Positions 6,569 through 15,072 of a stretch of DNA of 19,872 nucleotides are shown piece by piece. The stretch covers positions 1-19,872 of the forward strand of contig JAPUFN010000354.1 in assembly GCA_027293665.1 (NCBI GenBank). Reading direction: 5' to 3'. The first letter of the stretch is position 1. Every line of letters starts with the position of its first letter. The position numbers and the translations under genes were made by a program. The DNA comes from Gammaproteobacteria bacterium. GTDB taxonomy: Bacteria > Pseudomonadota > Gammaproteobacteria > Pseudomonadales > Azotimanducaceae. The notes under the pieces were generated by a model. That model was not told where the DNA came from and made no database searches. It saw nothing but the letters and a program-made list of their open reading frames with translations.

Positions 6569-9247
6569 ATGAAAGAAGCAGAACCGAAAGCCATTCACCT
6601 GAAAGACTATGAACCACCGACGCACAGAATCGAAACAACGGACCTGACATTCGATCTGGAATCAGGTACCACTACGGTGACCAGTCGACTGAAGGTGGTT
6701 AGAGCGTCTGCGTCAACCGAAGATGTGCCGCTGGTACTGGATGGCCAGGAGTTGAAACTCGTCAGCGTGGCCATTGACGGTGTCGAACTGGGGAGCAACG
6801 AGTATCAGCTGAATGACGACACGCTGACGCTGCCTGATTTACCGCCGACCTGTGAAGTTCAGATCGTCAACCAGATTCATCCCGAAGACAACACGGCGCT
6901 TGAAGGCCTGTACAAATCCCGCACCATGTATTGCACACAGTGCGAGGCTCAGGGGTTCCGCAAGATCACCTACTACCAGGATCGGCCTGACGTGCTCTCG
7001 GTGTTTACGACGACCATCATTGCAGATGCCAGTGAGTATCCTGTCCTGCTTTCAAATGGCAACCTGCGCAGCGATGAGTTGCTCGATGATGGCCGCCGCA
7101 AGGTGGTCTGGGCGGACCCCTTCCCGAAGCCCAGTTATCTGTTTGCTCTGGTAGCCGGCGATCTTGCGCTGCTGTCTGACGAATTCACCACCTGCTCAGG
7201 CAGGAATGTGACACTCGAAATCTATTCAGAATCGCACAACATCGAGCAGTGTCACTACGCCATGGATGTTCTCAAAAGATCAATGCGCTGGGACGAAGAA
7301 ACGTTCGGACGTGAGTATGACCTGGATATATTCATGATCGTCGCCGTTGAAGATTTCAATATGGGCGCGATGGAAAACAAGGGCCTGAACGTTTTCAACA
7401 CATCGTGCGTGCTCGCTACGCGGGACACTGCCACGGACCAGGCCTACCAGAGAGTTGAAGCGGTAGTTGCACATGAATATTTTCACAACTGGTCCGGCAA
7501 CCGGGTAACCTGCCGTGATTGGTTTCAGCTCAGTCTGAAAGAAGGCTTCACGGTCTTTCGCGATGCGGAGTTTTCGTCTGATATGAATTCACGAACCGTT
7601 AAACGCATCGAAGACGTGAATCGACTGCGCTCTGTACAGTTCGCTGAAGATTCGGGCCCGTTGGCGCATCCGGTAAGGCCAGACAGCTATATCGAAATTT
7701 CCAATTTCTACACGCCAACCGTTTATGAGAAAGGTGCGGAAGTAGTGCGCATGCTGCAAACGATTGTCGGGCAGGATGATTTCCGGCGTGGCTCGGATCT
7801 TTACTTCGAACGACACGACGGACAGGCCGTAACCACAGATGATTTCTGCAATGCGATGTCCGCAGTGACGCCGCGGAATCTCGATCAGTTTCAGCGCTGG
7901 TATGAACAAGCCGGTACGCCACAGCTAACTGTAGATAGCACCTGCACAGCAGAAGAAGGCCTGATTGTGAATATCGCCCAGGCCTGCCCCGCAACTCCGG
8001 GGCAAACAGAGAAGCTGCCATTCCACATCCCCATTTGTATCGGTCTGCTGGACGATGCTGGAAATTCACTCATCGGAGCAGAAACAGCGTTGCAATCCGA
8101 CTCGGATATCGAGATACGGCAAGACACGCTGGTATTGCATTTACGGTCACAGGCAACGAACTTAACCGTCAGCGGCATCAGCGGGACGCCTCATGTCAGC
8201 TTCCTGCGCGGTTTCTCTGCACCCGTCAAAGTCAATTACCCGCGAGACTCTGCTGAACTTGCTTTTCTCGCGCTGCACGACACCGACGGATTTGCCGCGT
8301 GGGATGTATTACAGACATTGCTGGTGCGGGAGATTGAGCGCCTGCAGGCCGCCTCCACCGTATCTCCCGTGGTGATCGATCTCTTCGACGCTCTCATAAG
8401 GCGAGCTCTTGACTGCGCAGAACTTGACACCGACTCGCGTAATGAGCAGCGGTTTCTGCTTGCTGCCATGCTCACCATTCCAGATGAAAATTATCTCTTC
8501 GAACAGCTTTCTCCAGTCGATGTGGATGGCGTATGCAATGCCCGTGATAGTTTGCGACAAACTCTGGCGACGCAACTGCAGACGCAGTGGCAGAGCCTGT
8601 ACACAACAAATACCGCAGGCGAGCCTTATTCTCCCGATGCCTCCGGGATGTCTCGGCGAGGTTTGAACAACATCGCACTTGATTATCTGAGCCTGGCACT
8701 GGATGGGACTGCGCTCAGCGAGCAATTGAGAAGTCATTACGATGACGCAGACAACCTCACCGATCGCCGCGCGGTGCTCGTTGCCACGGTCAATTCTAAG
8801 AATCTCGATCCGGCCTTCAAAGATCGTCTGCTGGCGGAATTTTACGATCGCTGGCGTGAGGAAGCGCTGGTTGTAAACCTGTGGTTTTCCGCCCAGGCAT
8901 CTGCCCGCGACTGTACTGCTGAGAAGCTAAGTCGTCTGGCTGAGCACCCGGCGTTCGATTTGCGCAATCCCAACAAAGTGCGAGCGGTCTACACGGCATT
9001 TGCAAACTTTAATCATCGTAACTTTCATGCGCCAGATGGATCGGGCTATGAGCTGATGGGTGACATGGTCATTACGATGAACAACCAGAATCCACAGATG
9101 GCTGCTGCGCTGGCAAAACCGCTGACCCGTTGGCGTCGTTATCAGGGGCAGCGTCAGCAACTGCTACAGAAAGTGCTCAAAAGAATCGCTGCATGCGAGG
9201 ATCTATCTACGGATGTTTACGAGGTCGTAAACAAGAGTCTGTCCTGA
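6569..9247 (+). CDS. pepN: Aminopeptidase N (M1 zinc metallopeptidase)
   Basis: An 892-residue cytoplasmic M1 aminopeptidase that removes N-terminal residues from peptides, with broad specificity. The exopeptidase motif GAMEN is at 266-270. The zinc site is H302, H306 and E325 (HEYFH and KEGFTVF), with catalytic E303 and the transition-state Tyr Y386 in TVYEKG. All sit five residues later than in E. coli PepN, whose length is about 870, so the enzyme is intact and should be active. The domain order is the usual N-terminal beta saddle, thermolysin-like catalytic domain, beta sandwich and large helical C-terminal domain. The ATG at 6569 has only a weak GAG-type ribosome site. The 88-base gap after DUF2797 has no clear terminator, so it may be read from the rhomboid promoter or have its own. 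It converges on batD with 16 bases between the stops. Confidence 0.97.
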   Translation: MKEAEPKAIHLKDYEPPTHRIETTDLTFDLESGTTTVTSRLKVVRASASTEDVPLVLDGQELKLVSVAIDGVELGSNEYQLNDDTLTLPDLPPTCEVQIVNQIHPEDNTALEGLYKSRTMYCTQCEAQGFRKITYYQDRPDVLSVFTTTIIADASEYPVLLSNGNLRSDELLDDGRRKVVWADPFPKPSYLFALVAGDLALLSDEFTTCSGRNVTLEIYSESHNIEQCHYAMDVLKRSMRWDEETFGREYDLDIFMIVAVEDFNMGAMENKGLNVFNTSCVLATRDTATDQAYQRVEAVVAHEYFHNWSGNRVTCRDWFQLSLKEGFTVFRDAEFSSDMNSRTVKRIEDVNRLRSVQFAEDSGPLAHPVRPDSYIEISNFYTPTVYEKGAEVVRMLQTIVGQDDFRRGSDLYFERHDGQAVTTDDFCNAMSAVTPRNLDQFQRWYEQAGTPQLTVDSTCTAEEGLIVNIAQACPATPGQTEKLPFHIPICIGLLDDAGNSLIGAETALQSDSDIEIRQDTLVLHLRSQATNLTVSGISGTPHVSFLRGFSAPVKVNYPRDSAELAFLALHDTDGFAAWDVLQTLLVREIERLQAASTVSPVVIDLFDALIRRALDCAELDTDSRNEQRFLLAAMLTIPDENYLFEQLSPVDVDGVCNARDSLRQTLATQLQTQWQSLYTTNTAGEPYSPDASGMSRRGLNNIALDYLSLALDGTALSEQLRSHYDDADNLTDRRAVLVATVNSKNLDPAFKDRLLAEFYDRWREEALVVNLWFSAQASARDCTAEKLSRLAEHPAFDLRNPNKVRAVYTAFANFNHRNFHAPDGSGYELMGDMVITMNNQNPQMAAALAKPLTRWRRYQGQRQQLLQKVLKRIAACEDLSTDVYEVVNKSLS

Positions 9248-9263
9248 CGCCGCGGCGGTTCGC

Positions 9264-10973
9264 TCAGAATCCGTACAACGGTGGTAGTGCGCGCGATTTC
9301 TGGCCGGCTCCGGGACGCCTTGCACGTTTGGCAAGCAGCAGGATGCCTATCGAATCAACACCGTTTGTGTCGTCTTGCCTGGCAGCCTCGATCGGTGTGC
9401 CTGTGTCTACTGCGTAGAGCGCTTTGTTGAGCTCATCGAGCATTTCTGCCGCATCGGCGTCGGTGCGGAAGTAAGTTTGCGCTTGAGGTCCCGGACAGCC
9501 GTAAATAACTGTGAGGTAGGCACTCAGAGTTCGCCGTACCTGCAGCAGATCTTTCCCTCGACAGGCGCGTTCGAGATCTCGCAACGCACCCGCCTCATGC
9601 CTGGCCGACTGGCGGCGTGCCTGCAGATGCTGCCAGAATGGATTGGTTGCCAGGGCTCGCTTGAGATGCGGCGATGCGAGATATCCGGCAATGGCAAGTG
9701 ACAGCACCACGAACGTTGCGATCAGCAACGGCATCAGTTGCTCGAGAGAAACGATTTCGTTGTCTGCGAGAGATTTAGGCGTGAGTTCGCCAGCGGAATC
9801 GACTTCTGCCTGAATCTCGGGCGTCGGTTGACCAATGATGGCTACGCTGCGGGGCTCGAGACGCGTGACTCGCAATTCATCGGCGAGGGTATCCCACCAG
9901 GTGACGGCAACTGTTGGCAGACTGATCTGTCCTGGCGCTGTCGGAATGAGGGCATAGCCTTCGCGGCGGTGGCCGACGACGCTTTCTCCCGTTGCGTCTT
10001 CGTCCATCACTGGTGCTTCCGGATAAACTTTGAAATGGCTTGCAGGAGGTATCGCCGCAACGGGTGGAATCGCACTCGCAGTGTTGCCCGTTACTGTCAG
10101 CTCGATCTGCCAGGTTACAGGTTCACCGACATCCCATGTGGCGGATTGTGGTGTCCAGACCTGACTCAGTTCGACATCCTGCGCCGGTAGCCATGGTTGA
10201 GCAGCGGGATACGAATCTGGAATCGGCAGCACTTCCACTTGCAGAGATTCGGTGCTCACACGGATGCCGGACCGCCGGATTCTGCCGCCTGACTGCAGCC
10301 TGACGCTGCTGGTAACTGAGATGGCCGGGATGTCGAGCAGGCCACTGCGTTCAGGAAAAATTGCAAATCGCTGCTCGATCACGCCATAGCGCTGACCATC
10401 GACAAGCGAAGAACTGGACTGTGTGTCGCCAAGGGGAATGACGACCGCATTCTCGATTTCCGGCACGCCGGGTAGATCACTATAGATCTGTACTCCGTTG
10501 GAGTAATACAGGCGCCTGATCAGAGTCGTTTCGGCCTGCACGTAGACCGGGTTCGCCGTGAGTTCTGATTCGAAGAAAACCATCCGCTCGATGGTCCGTC
10601 GCAGACCGGGATCCAATGGCCTGACCACCAGCACGATCTCCTCACTGAACTGATCGCCGACGCGCAGCGCCGGCACGATGATTTCCCCGGTTCGCCGCGG
10701 GCGTAAATTAATCTGGTATTCCAGCAACGAGTTGGTCCGGCCGTTGATCGTGCTGATACGGCTCGATGTCTGGGTTCCGAGTACTTCAAAGTCGATCTCG
10801 AGCGGGCTGAGATCCGGTGCATCGCTGCGGGTTGCACCCTCCGCCCGCAGCGTGAGACGAACCGTTTCCATTTCATCGACGAGTCGGGGTTCTAGGATGG
10901 TGCGGACTTCGCCTGTCGCCGCGTGAGCCCAGGTAAGTATCCCCAGCAGCAGACACGCGCGGCGGCAGATCAC
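9264..10973 (-). CDS. batD: BatD family protein
   Basis: A 569-residue envelope protein and the last gene of the moxR-bat operon. The N-terminus is a signal peptide (two Arg, a Leu-rich core, likely cut after AHA at about residue 18). The long middle region is made of beta-sandwich repeats, with the LEYQINLRPRRTGEIIVPAL segment (84-103) typical of the BatD oxygen-tolerance family. One transmembrane helix at about 413-433 is followed by a cytoplasmic tail of about 135 basic residues. The bulk of the protein is thus periplasmic and anchored to the inner membrane, where it probably works with the VWA proteins. The start is GTG, overlapping the stop of the preceding gene as GTGA. Bat proteins were named for aerotolerance in Bacteroides; the molecular job of BatD is not settled. 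Confidence 0.92.
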   Translation of the reverse strand: MICRRACLLLGILTWAHAATGEVRTILEPRLVDEMETVRLTLRAEGATRSDAPDLSPLEIDFEVLGTQTSSRISTINGRTNSLLEYQINLRPRRTGEIIVPALRVGDQFSEEIVLVVRPLDPGLRRTIERMVFFESELTANPVYVQAETTLIRRLYYSNGVQIYSDLPGVPEIENAVVIPLGDTQSSSSLVDGQRYGVIEQRFAIFPERSGLLDIPAISVTSSVRLQSGGRIRRSGIRVSTESLQVEVLPIPDSYPAAQPWLPAQDVELSQVWTPQSATWDVGEPVTWQIELTVTGNTASAIPPVAAIPPASHFKVYPEAPVMDEDATGESVVGHRREGYALIPTAPGQISLPTVAVTWWDTLADELRVTRLEPRSVAIIGQPTPEIQAEVDSAGELTPKSLADNEIVSLEQLMPLLIATFVVLSLAIAGYLASPHLKRALATNPFWQHLQARRQSARHEAGALRDLERACRGKDLLQVRRTLSAYLTVIYGCPGPQAQTYFRTDADAAEMLDELNKALYAVDTGTPIEAARQDDTNGVDSIGILLLAKRARRPGAGQKSRALPPLYGF

Positions 10974-12694
10974 CAGATTTTCTCCGTTTCACGGGCGGAG
11001 TAGTCGCCGCGGCGTAGTCGTTGATTGGTCTCGTACTGAAACTTGCGCCGCAACAGCCCACCCGGATCATCGGGTACACGTCGTAACCATTGCTCCAGAG
11101 CATCCTGTTTTTCGTCTCTGCTGCTCTGCCCCTCGTCTGTTTGCGATGGGTCCTGCGAGCTGTCCGATTCCGTTTGCTCGCTGGAGGAGTCGGTATCCTC
11201 CGGCGGCTGATCGGGTTGATCACCCTGCTGCTGATCCTCGGCGCGTTGCTGATCGCTGCCTGACTGCTGGTCATTGGAGTCCTGAGGGTTACTGCCCTGG
11301 TCGCCTTCGCTGTCGTTTTCCTGTTCTGCCGATTGTTGTTCCTGCAGGAGCCGTTCGACGATTTCCCGGTTAAACAAAGCATCCTCGTGAGTCGGGTTGG
11401 TACTCAACGTATGGTCGTACGCGTCCAGTGCTGCTGCGAAGTCACCGTTTTGTGCCAGCGCGTTGCCGAGGTTGTAGAAGTCGTCAGGTGCTTGAAATTG
11501 ACCGAAGCTTTCTGCCGCGGTGGCATACTCACCGCTGCGATACTGTGCGACTGCACGCCAGGCTGGATCTTCGAACAGGAGCGTTGCCGACTGTGGCTCG
11601 CCTTCAAGCAAAGCCGCTCGCCCCTGCTGGTCGCGACGTGCCCACAGATCGTCCCAGAGTCCCGCTTCGGCAGGGAAGGGCACGATCACACTCAGACAGA
11701 TCACCGCAAGCAGGCCTCGTCTGAATGCAAGGAGGACCAGAGGTAACAGAATGAGACACGCAAGGAACCCCATGTCGGCCCAGGTATCGAACTCTCGGTC
11801 GATTTCGATCGTCTCGTCGTCCTGTGGCAAAGGTACGCGCAGCAGGTAGTTGATGTCTTCGTCGCTCAATGCGAGTTTTCGATAGCGGCCGTATGCCGAG
11901 TTGGCAACCCGCGAGAGACGCTGCTCATCGAGCCGGGCGAGTATCGCTTCACCCGCTTGCGTGCGCAGGACCTGACCGGGTTGATTGACAAAATCCAGGG
12001 GGATGTTTGACCCCGCCGGTGTGCCCACACCAAGAATGGAAATCGGGTAGTTGCGGTTACGGAAATCCACCACATCTCCCGGTTCGTCGATACTGTCGGT
12101 GACGAGCAGAAGCCGGCCCTGCTTGACCCGCGCATTTTCGAACAGTTCACGGGCAACGCTCAGTGCGCTGCTCAGGTTGCTGCCGAGTACAGGCATCATT
12201 TCCGGGCTGAGCGAGGCGAGCAGGTTTTCGATGGTCTTTGTGTCGTCGGTGAGCGGCGCCACGGCATGCGCATCACCTGCATAGGCGACCAGGCCGGTGA
12301 AGCCCTCCCGGCGCATCCGCAGAACGTCCGCAATTTTCTGTCTTGCCCGGACGAGCCTCGATGGTTTCAGGTCTCGCGCGAACATCGACAGCGACAGGTC
12401 CAGAACGATGACCAATGCATCACTCTTCTGTTCTACCGGTTGTGGCAGTCGTTCCCAGGCAGGTCCGGACAAGCCGATTGCGCCGATGGCAAGCGACATC
12501 GCTACCAGCCAGGCGATGCGTTTGAAGCCACCCCGGCCGCCCGGTTCGAGCAGTACATCGAGCAGGTTGACGTCGATGCTGGATTCCCAATGGGAGGCGG
12601 ACATGCGTCTGCGAGCCCAGATAATCGCCAGCACGATGGCGGGAATCGCACCGAGCAACCACCAGGGGCGGACGAAGTGTATGAGCTCAATCAC
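10970..12694 (-). CDS. batB: BatB/BatC fusion: VWA and TPR domains
   Basis: A 574-residue protein joining two products that are separate in some bacteria. Residues 1-345 are BatB: membrane helices at about 10-28 and 60-77, a VWA domain with an intact metal site (D99, S101, S103 in DLSLSM, and D200 in VTDS), and a further membrane segment pair at about 307-340. Residues 345-445 form TPR-like helical repeats (FYNLGNALAQNGDFAAALDAY). Residues 452-530 are a low-complexity Gln/Ser/Asp/Glu-rich linker. The end holds a conserved LEQWLRRVPDDPGGLLRRKF segment (533-552) shared with BatC proteins. The VWA domain should face the periplasm and the TPR part probably does too. The GTG start overlaps the batA stop by 8 bases. 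The fusion is usual in gammaproteobacteria, so it is not an assembly artefact. Confidence 0.92.
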   Translation of the reverse strand: MIELIHFVRPWWLLGAIPAIVLAIIWARRRMSASHWESSIDVNLLDVLLEPGGRGGFKRIAWLVAMSLAIGAIGLSGPAWERLPQPVEQKSDALVIVLDLSLSMFARDLKPSRLVRARQKIADVLRMRREGFTGLVAYAGDAHAVAPLTDDTKTIENLLASLSPEMMPVLGSNLSSALSVARELFENARVKQGRLLLVTDSIDEPGDVVDFRNRNYPISILGVGTPAGSNIPLDFVNQPGQVLRTQAGEAILARLDEQRLSRVANSAYGRYRKLALSDEDINYLLRVPLPQDDETIEIDREFDTWADMGFLACLILLPLVLLAFRRGLLAVICLSVIVPFPAEAGLWDDLWARRDQQGRAALLEGEPQSATLLFEDPAWRAVAQYRSGEYATAAESFGQFQAPDDFYNLGNALAQNGDFAAALDAYDHTLSTNPTHEDALFNREIVERLLQEQQSAEQENDSEGDQGSNPQDSNDQQSGSDQQRAEDQQQGDQPDQPPEDTDSSSEQTESDSSQDPSQTDEGQSSRDEKQDALEQWLRRVPDDPGGLLRRKFQYETNQRLRRGDYSARETEKIW

Positions 12695-13691
12695 TGCCCC
12701 AACCTCGCCAATCGCACACCAGCAGGAACATGATGATCAACCAGCCGCCGGCAAGCGGCCAGTGGTAGAGAGTCGCCGTCGGTCGATAGGTTTCCGCTTC
12801 CTGCTCGATCGGTTCCATCGCATCTATGATTTCGTAGATTTCCATCAGTTTCGCAGTGTTCTGCGCTCTGAAATATCGCCCGCCGGTCGCATCAGCGATG
12901 GCAGTGAGCGTGTTTTCATCGAGTTCGGCGGAAGGGTTGACGACACGCGATCCGAATACTCCGAAGATGCTGGGTAAGCGCATTTCATCGGCACCGACGC
13001 CGATGGTGTAGATGCGAATTTCTTCCTGCGTTGCAAGTTCTGCTGCCTTTACAGGCGCCACTTCGCCGACGTTGTTAGCACCGTCCGTCAGAAGAATCAG
13101 AACCCGTTCGCCATCCGGCCGCTGGCGCAGGCGCTTGACCGCCAGTCCAATTGCGTCGCCGATGGCTGTTTTACCTCCCGCGATACCCACAGGCGCTTCA
13201 GTCAGCAGCCGATTGACGGTCGCAAGATCAAATGTCAACGGAGCCTGTAAATAGGCATTGGTGCCGAACAGAATCAGGCCAACTCGATCGCCCTCGCGCG
13301 CAGCGACAAACTGACTGACGACATTTTTAACGACGGTCAGTCGATTGACGATCTGCCCTCTGAGTTGTAAATCCTCCGTGCCCATACTGCCGGAAATATC
13401 CACGGCAAGCATGAGATCGCGGCCCGAAGTTGGCAGGGTGATGGGCTCACCCGTCCATTGCGGCCGGGCGGTCGCGGTGACCAGGGCTGACCAGGCGAGT
13501 ACCAGAAGGAGAATGCGCCAGGCGAGGCGGCTGCCACCGAGTCCAGCGGGACTGATTTCCTCCGATTTGAAAGTGGCGAGTCGTGGCACGGTAAGTGCGG
13601 CCTGTTCGCGCTCCATGGGCGACCACAGCAGACGCACAACTGCAGGTAGTGGCAATAACAAGAACGCCCACGGCCAGATCCACTCGATCAC
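12687..13691 (-). CDS. batA: BatA-like VWA-domain membrane protein
   Basis: A 334-residue protein with two N-terminal membrane helices (about 5-23 and 57-75), a VWA domain, and a C-terminal helix (about 305-325). The metal-ion-dependent adhesion site is complete: D98, S100 and S102 in DISGSM, T175 in GGKTAIGDA, and D203 in LTDGANN. The domain should therefore bind a divalent ion and a protein partner on the periplasmic face. In this family VWA proteins are thought to be the clients or partners of the MoxR ATPase encoded upstream. The start is a GTG that overlaps the DUF4381 stop as GTGA. The paired VWA genes, batA then batB/C, probably arose by duplication and form the core of the complex. 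Assignment by motif and by operon position agree. Confidence 0.93.
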   Translation of the reverse strand: MIEWIWPWAFLLLPLPAVVRLLWSPMEREQAALTVPRLATFKSEEISPAGLGGSRLAWRILLLVLAWSALVTATARPQWTGEPITLPTSGRDLMLAVDISGSMGTEDLQLRGQIVNRLTVVKNVVSQFVAAREGDRVGLILFGTNAYLQAPLTFDLATVNRLLTEAPVGIAGGKTAIGDAIGLAVKRLRQRPDGERVLILLTDGANNVGEVAPVKAAELATQEEIRIYTIGVGADEMRLPSIFGVFGSRVVNPSAELDENTLTAIADATGGRYFRAQNTAKLMEIYEIIDAMEPIEQEAETYRPTATLYHWPLAGGWLIIMFLLVCDWRGWGSD

Positions 13692-14164
13692 GCCCGCGCC
13701 TCCTTGAAGAATCGCGCGAGCACGGGATGGAGTGCGTCGACATCCGTTTGCGGAAACTCTTGAAATCGTTGATTGCCAAGGAGTCTGCCCGGACCTTCAC
13801 AGAAGTCATTGCGACCAGTCAGAGAGTCCAGAAATTCGAGCCAGTTCTGGTCGTTGGCTTTACGCGCGAACTGCTTGCCCAGAGCGTGGATCACGAGGCG
13901 TTTAAGTAATTCGTTGCTGGCATGCAGGTACTGGGTTTGCGTGACAACACCCGCGCGATAGTTGTGGTAGAGCTCGGCGTACAGTCTCCTTGCGTGTTTG
14001 ACAGGTTGTTGTTTGCGCAACCAGCGTCGCAGTTCACGCAATGATAAGTACACAGCGTACAGCGCAAGCGCCAGGAGCAGCCACCAGCCGATGGCCGGAG
14101 GCCACCAGACCGGATCGAGCGGCGTGTAAATGTCACGCAGTTGTTGCAGAAGATCCGGTTGCAT
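13688..14164 (-). CDS. DUF4381 membrane protein of the moxR-bat operon
   Basis: A 158-residue protein of the DUF4381 family. It opens with a conserved QLRDIYTPLDPVWWPPA segment, followed by one transmembrane helix at about 24-43, a run of basic residues (RELRRWLRKQQ) that should sit in the cytoplasm, and a helical C-terminal domain of about 100 residues. The N-terminus would therefore be periplasmic. The family has no known activity and occurs almost only between DUF58 and VWA genes in operons like this one, so it is probably a structural part of the MoxR/VWA machine. The ATG shares a base with the DUF58 stop (TAATG), and its own stop overlaps the batA GTG, so its translation is coupled on both sides. 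Confidence 0.9.
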   Translation of the reverse strand: MQPDLLQQLRDIYTPLDPVWWPPAIGWWLLLALALYAVYLSLRELRRWLRKQQPVKHARRLYAELYHNYRAGVVTQTQYLHASNELLKRLVIHALGKQFARKANDQNWLEFLDSLTGRNDFCEGPGRLLGNQRFQEFPQTDVDALHPVLARFFKEARA

Positions 14165-15072
14165 TACAGCCAGCCCGGCACCGTGGACAGAGGTTGATGA
14201 GTCGGGATAACGCGGTAACCAACCATCGTTTGATCACAAACGGTGGCAAATTTGGCTGCGTGCTCATCGAATCGCTCATGGTAGCGATGGCGAAGTTTCG
14301 AGTTGCCGGTGTGGAACTGCCAGCGATCTGTGCCATCGGTGACGGTATAGCTGTCTGCAGGTGGCAGTTCGGCCTCGAGCGGATCATAGATTTTAAGTGC
14401 AATGACTTCGTTATGTTGACTCAGGCTTCTGAAGGCATCGCGCCAGTGATCTGCCATGGGTTCGAAATCGCTGATGAAGTAGATTCGATAGTTGCTGTGA
14501 GCAAGGCGCCTGATCTGCGAAATCGCTTCCACGAAGTGCTCCGGGCGAGGCGGCGCACTACCGCGTACTAAAGATCGGTTCAGGCGTGCAAGGTCGCCGA
14601 GATAGCGCGCAACTGATTTGACGTTGCGATAGGGCTTATGAATTACGCGGCTCGTGTTACCGATGATCATGCCCCCAATCCGATCGCCGTAGTTGAGCGC
14701 CTGCCAGGCGCAAAGTGCTGCGGTCTCAGCGGCTGCGACTGATTTGAGACGCACCTGTGAGCCGAAAAAGAGTCCTTGTGTCTGGTCGACCACAACCAGC
14801 GTCAGTCGTTCGCGCTCTTCGCGAAATACCTTGGTGTGGGGTTTGTTTTTCCGTGCCGTGACCCGCCAATCGATTGTGCGCACGTCGTCGCCAGCCTGAT
14901 AGGCCCTCACTTCAGAGAAATCGATGCCGCGACCACGCTGCTTCGACAGTCTGTTGCCTGCCTGGGTGCCCATGACTTTTGCGCTGTTCTGCATCGTGCT
15001 CGTGCGCCGATAGCGTAGAGCCAGCAGATCGCTCAACTCCACATACGCGCCGCGGAGAATTTGTTCGGACAT
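14164..15072 (-). CDS. DUF58 domain protein
   Basis: A 302-residue soluble protein with no membrane segment. The DUF58 signature runs from 46 to 74: RGRGIDFSEVRAYQAGDD, then VRTIDWRVTAR. The rest is a VWA-like fold. At the metal-site position the sequence reads VVVDQTQGLFF (93-103), so the aspartate (D96) is kept but the two serines of a DxSxS motif are replaced by T98 and G100. The fold is probably retained but metal-dependent binding may be lost or changed. DUF58 proteins are standard partners of MoxR ATPases and are presumed to link the ATPase to the membrane VWA proteins. The ATG shares a base with the moxR stop (TAATG), and the gene ends in another TAATG at DUF4381. Family assignment is secure; activity is unknown. 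Confidence 0.93.
   Translation of the reverse strand: MSEQILRGAYVELSDLLALRYRRTSTMQNSAKVMGTQAGNRLSKQRGRGIDFSEVRAYQAGDDVRTIDWRVTARKNKPHTKVFREERERLTLVVVDQTQGLFFGSQVRLKSVAAAETAALCAWQALNYGDRIGGMIIGNTSRVIHKPYRNVKSVARYLGDLARLNRSLVRGSAPPRPEHFVEAISQIRRLAHSNYRIYFISDFEPMADHWRDAFRSLSQHNEVIALKIYDPLEAELPPADSYTVTDGTDRWQFHTGNSKLRHRYHERFDEHAAKFATVCDQTMVGYRVIPTHQPLSTVPGWL

Noticed and set aside
9248..9257. Palindrome CGCCGCGGCG between the pepN and batD stops, considered as a terminator
   Set aside because: It has no loop and no T-run on either strand, so it would not work as an intrinsic terminator; a GC-rich 10-base palindrome may be chance.
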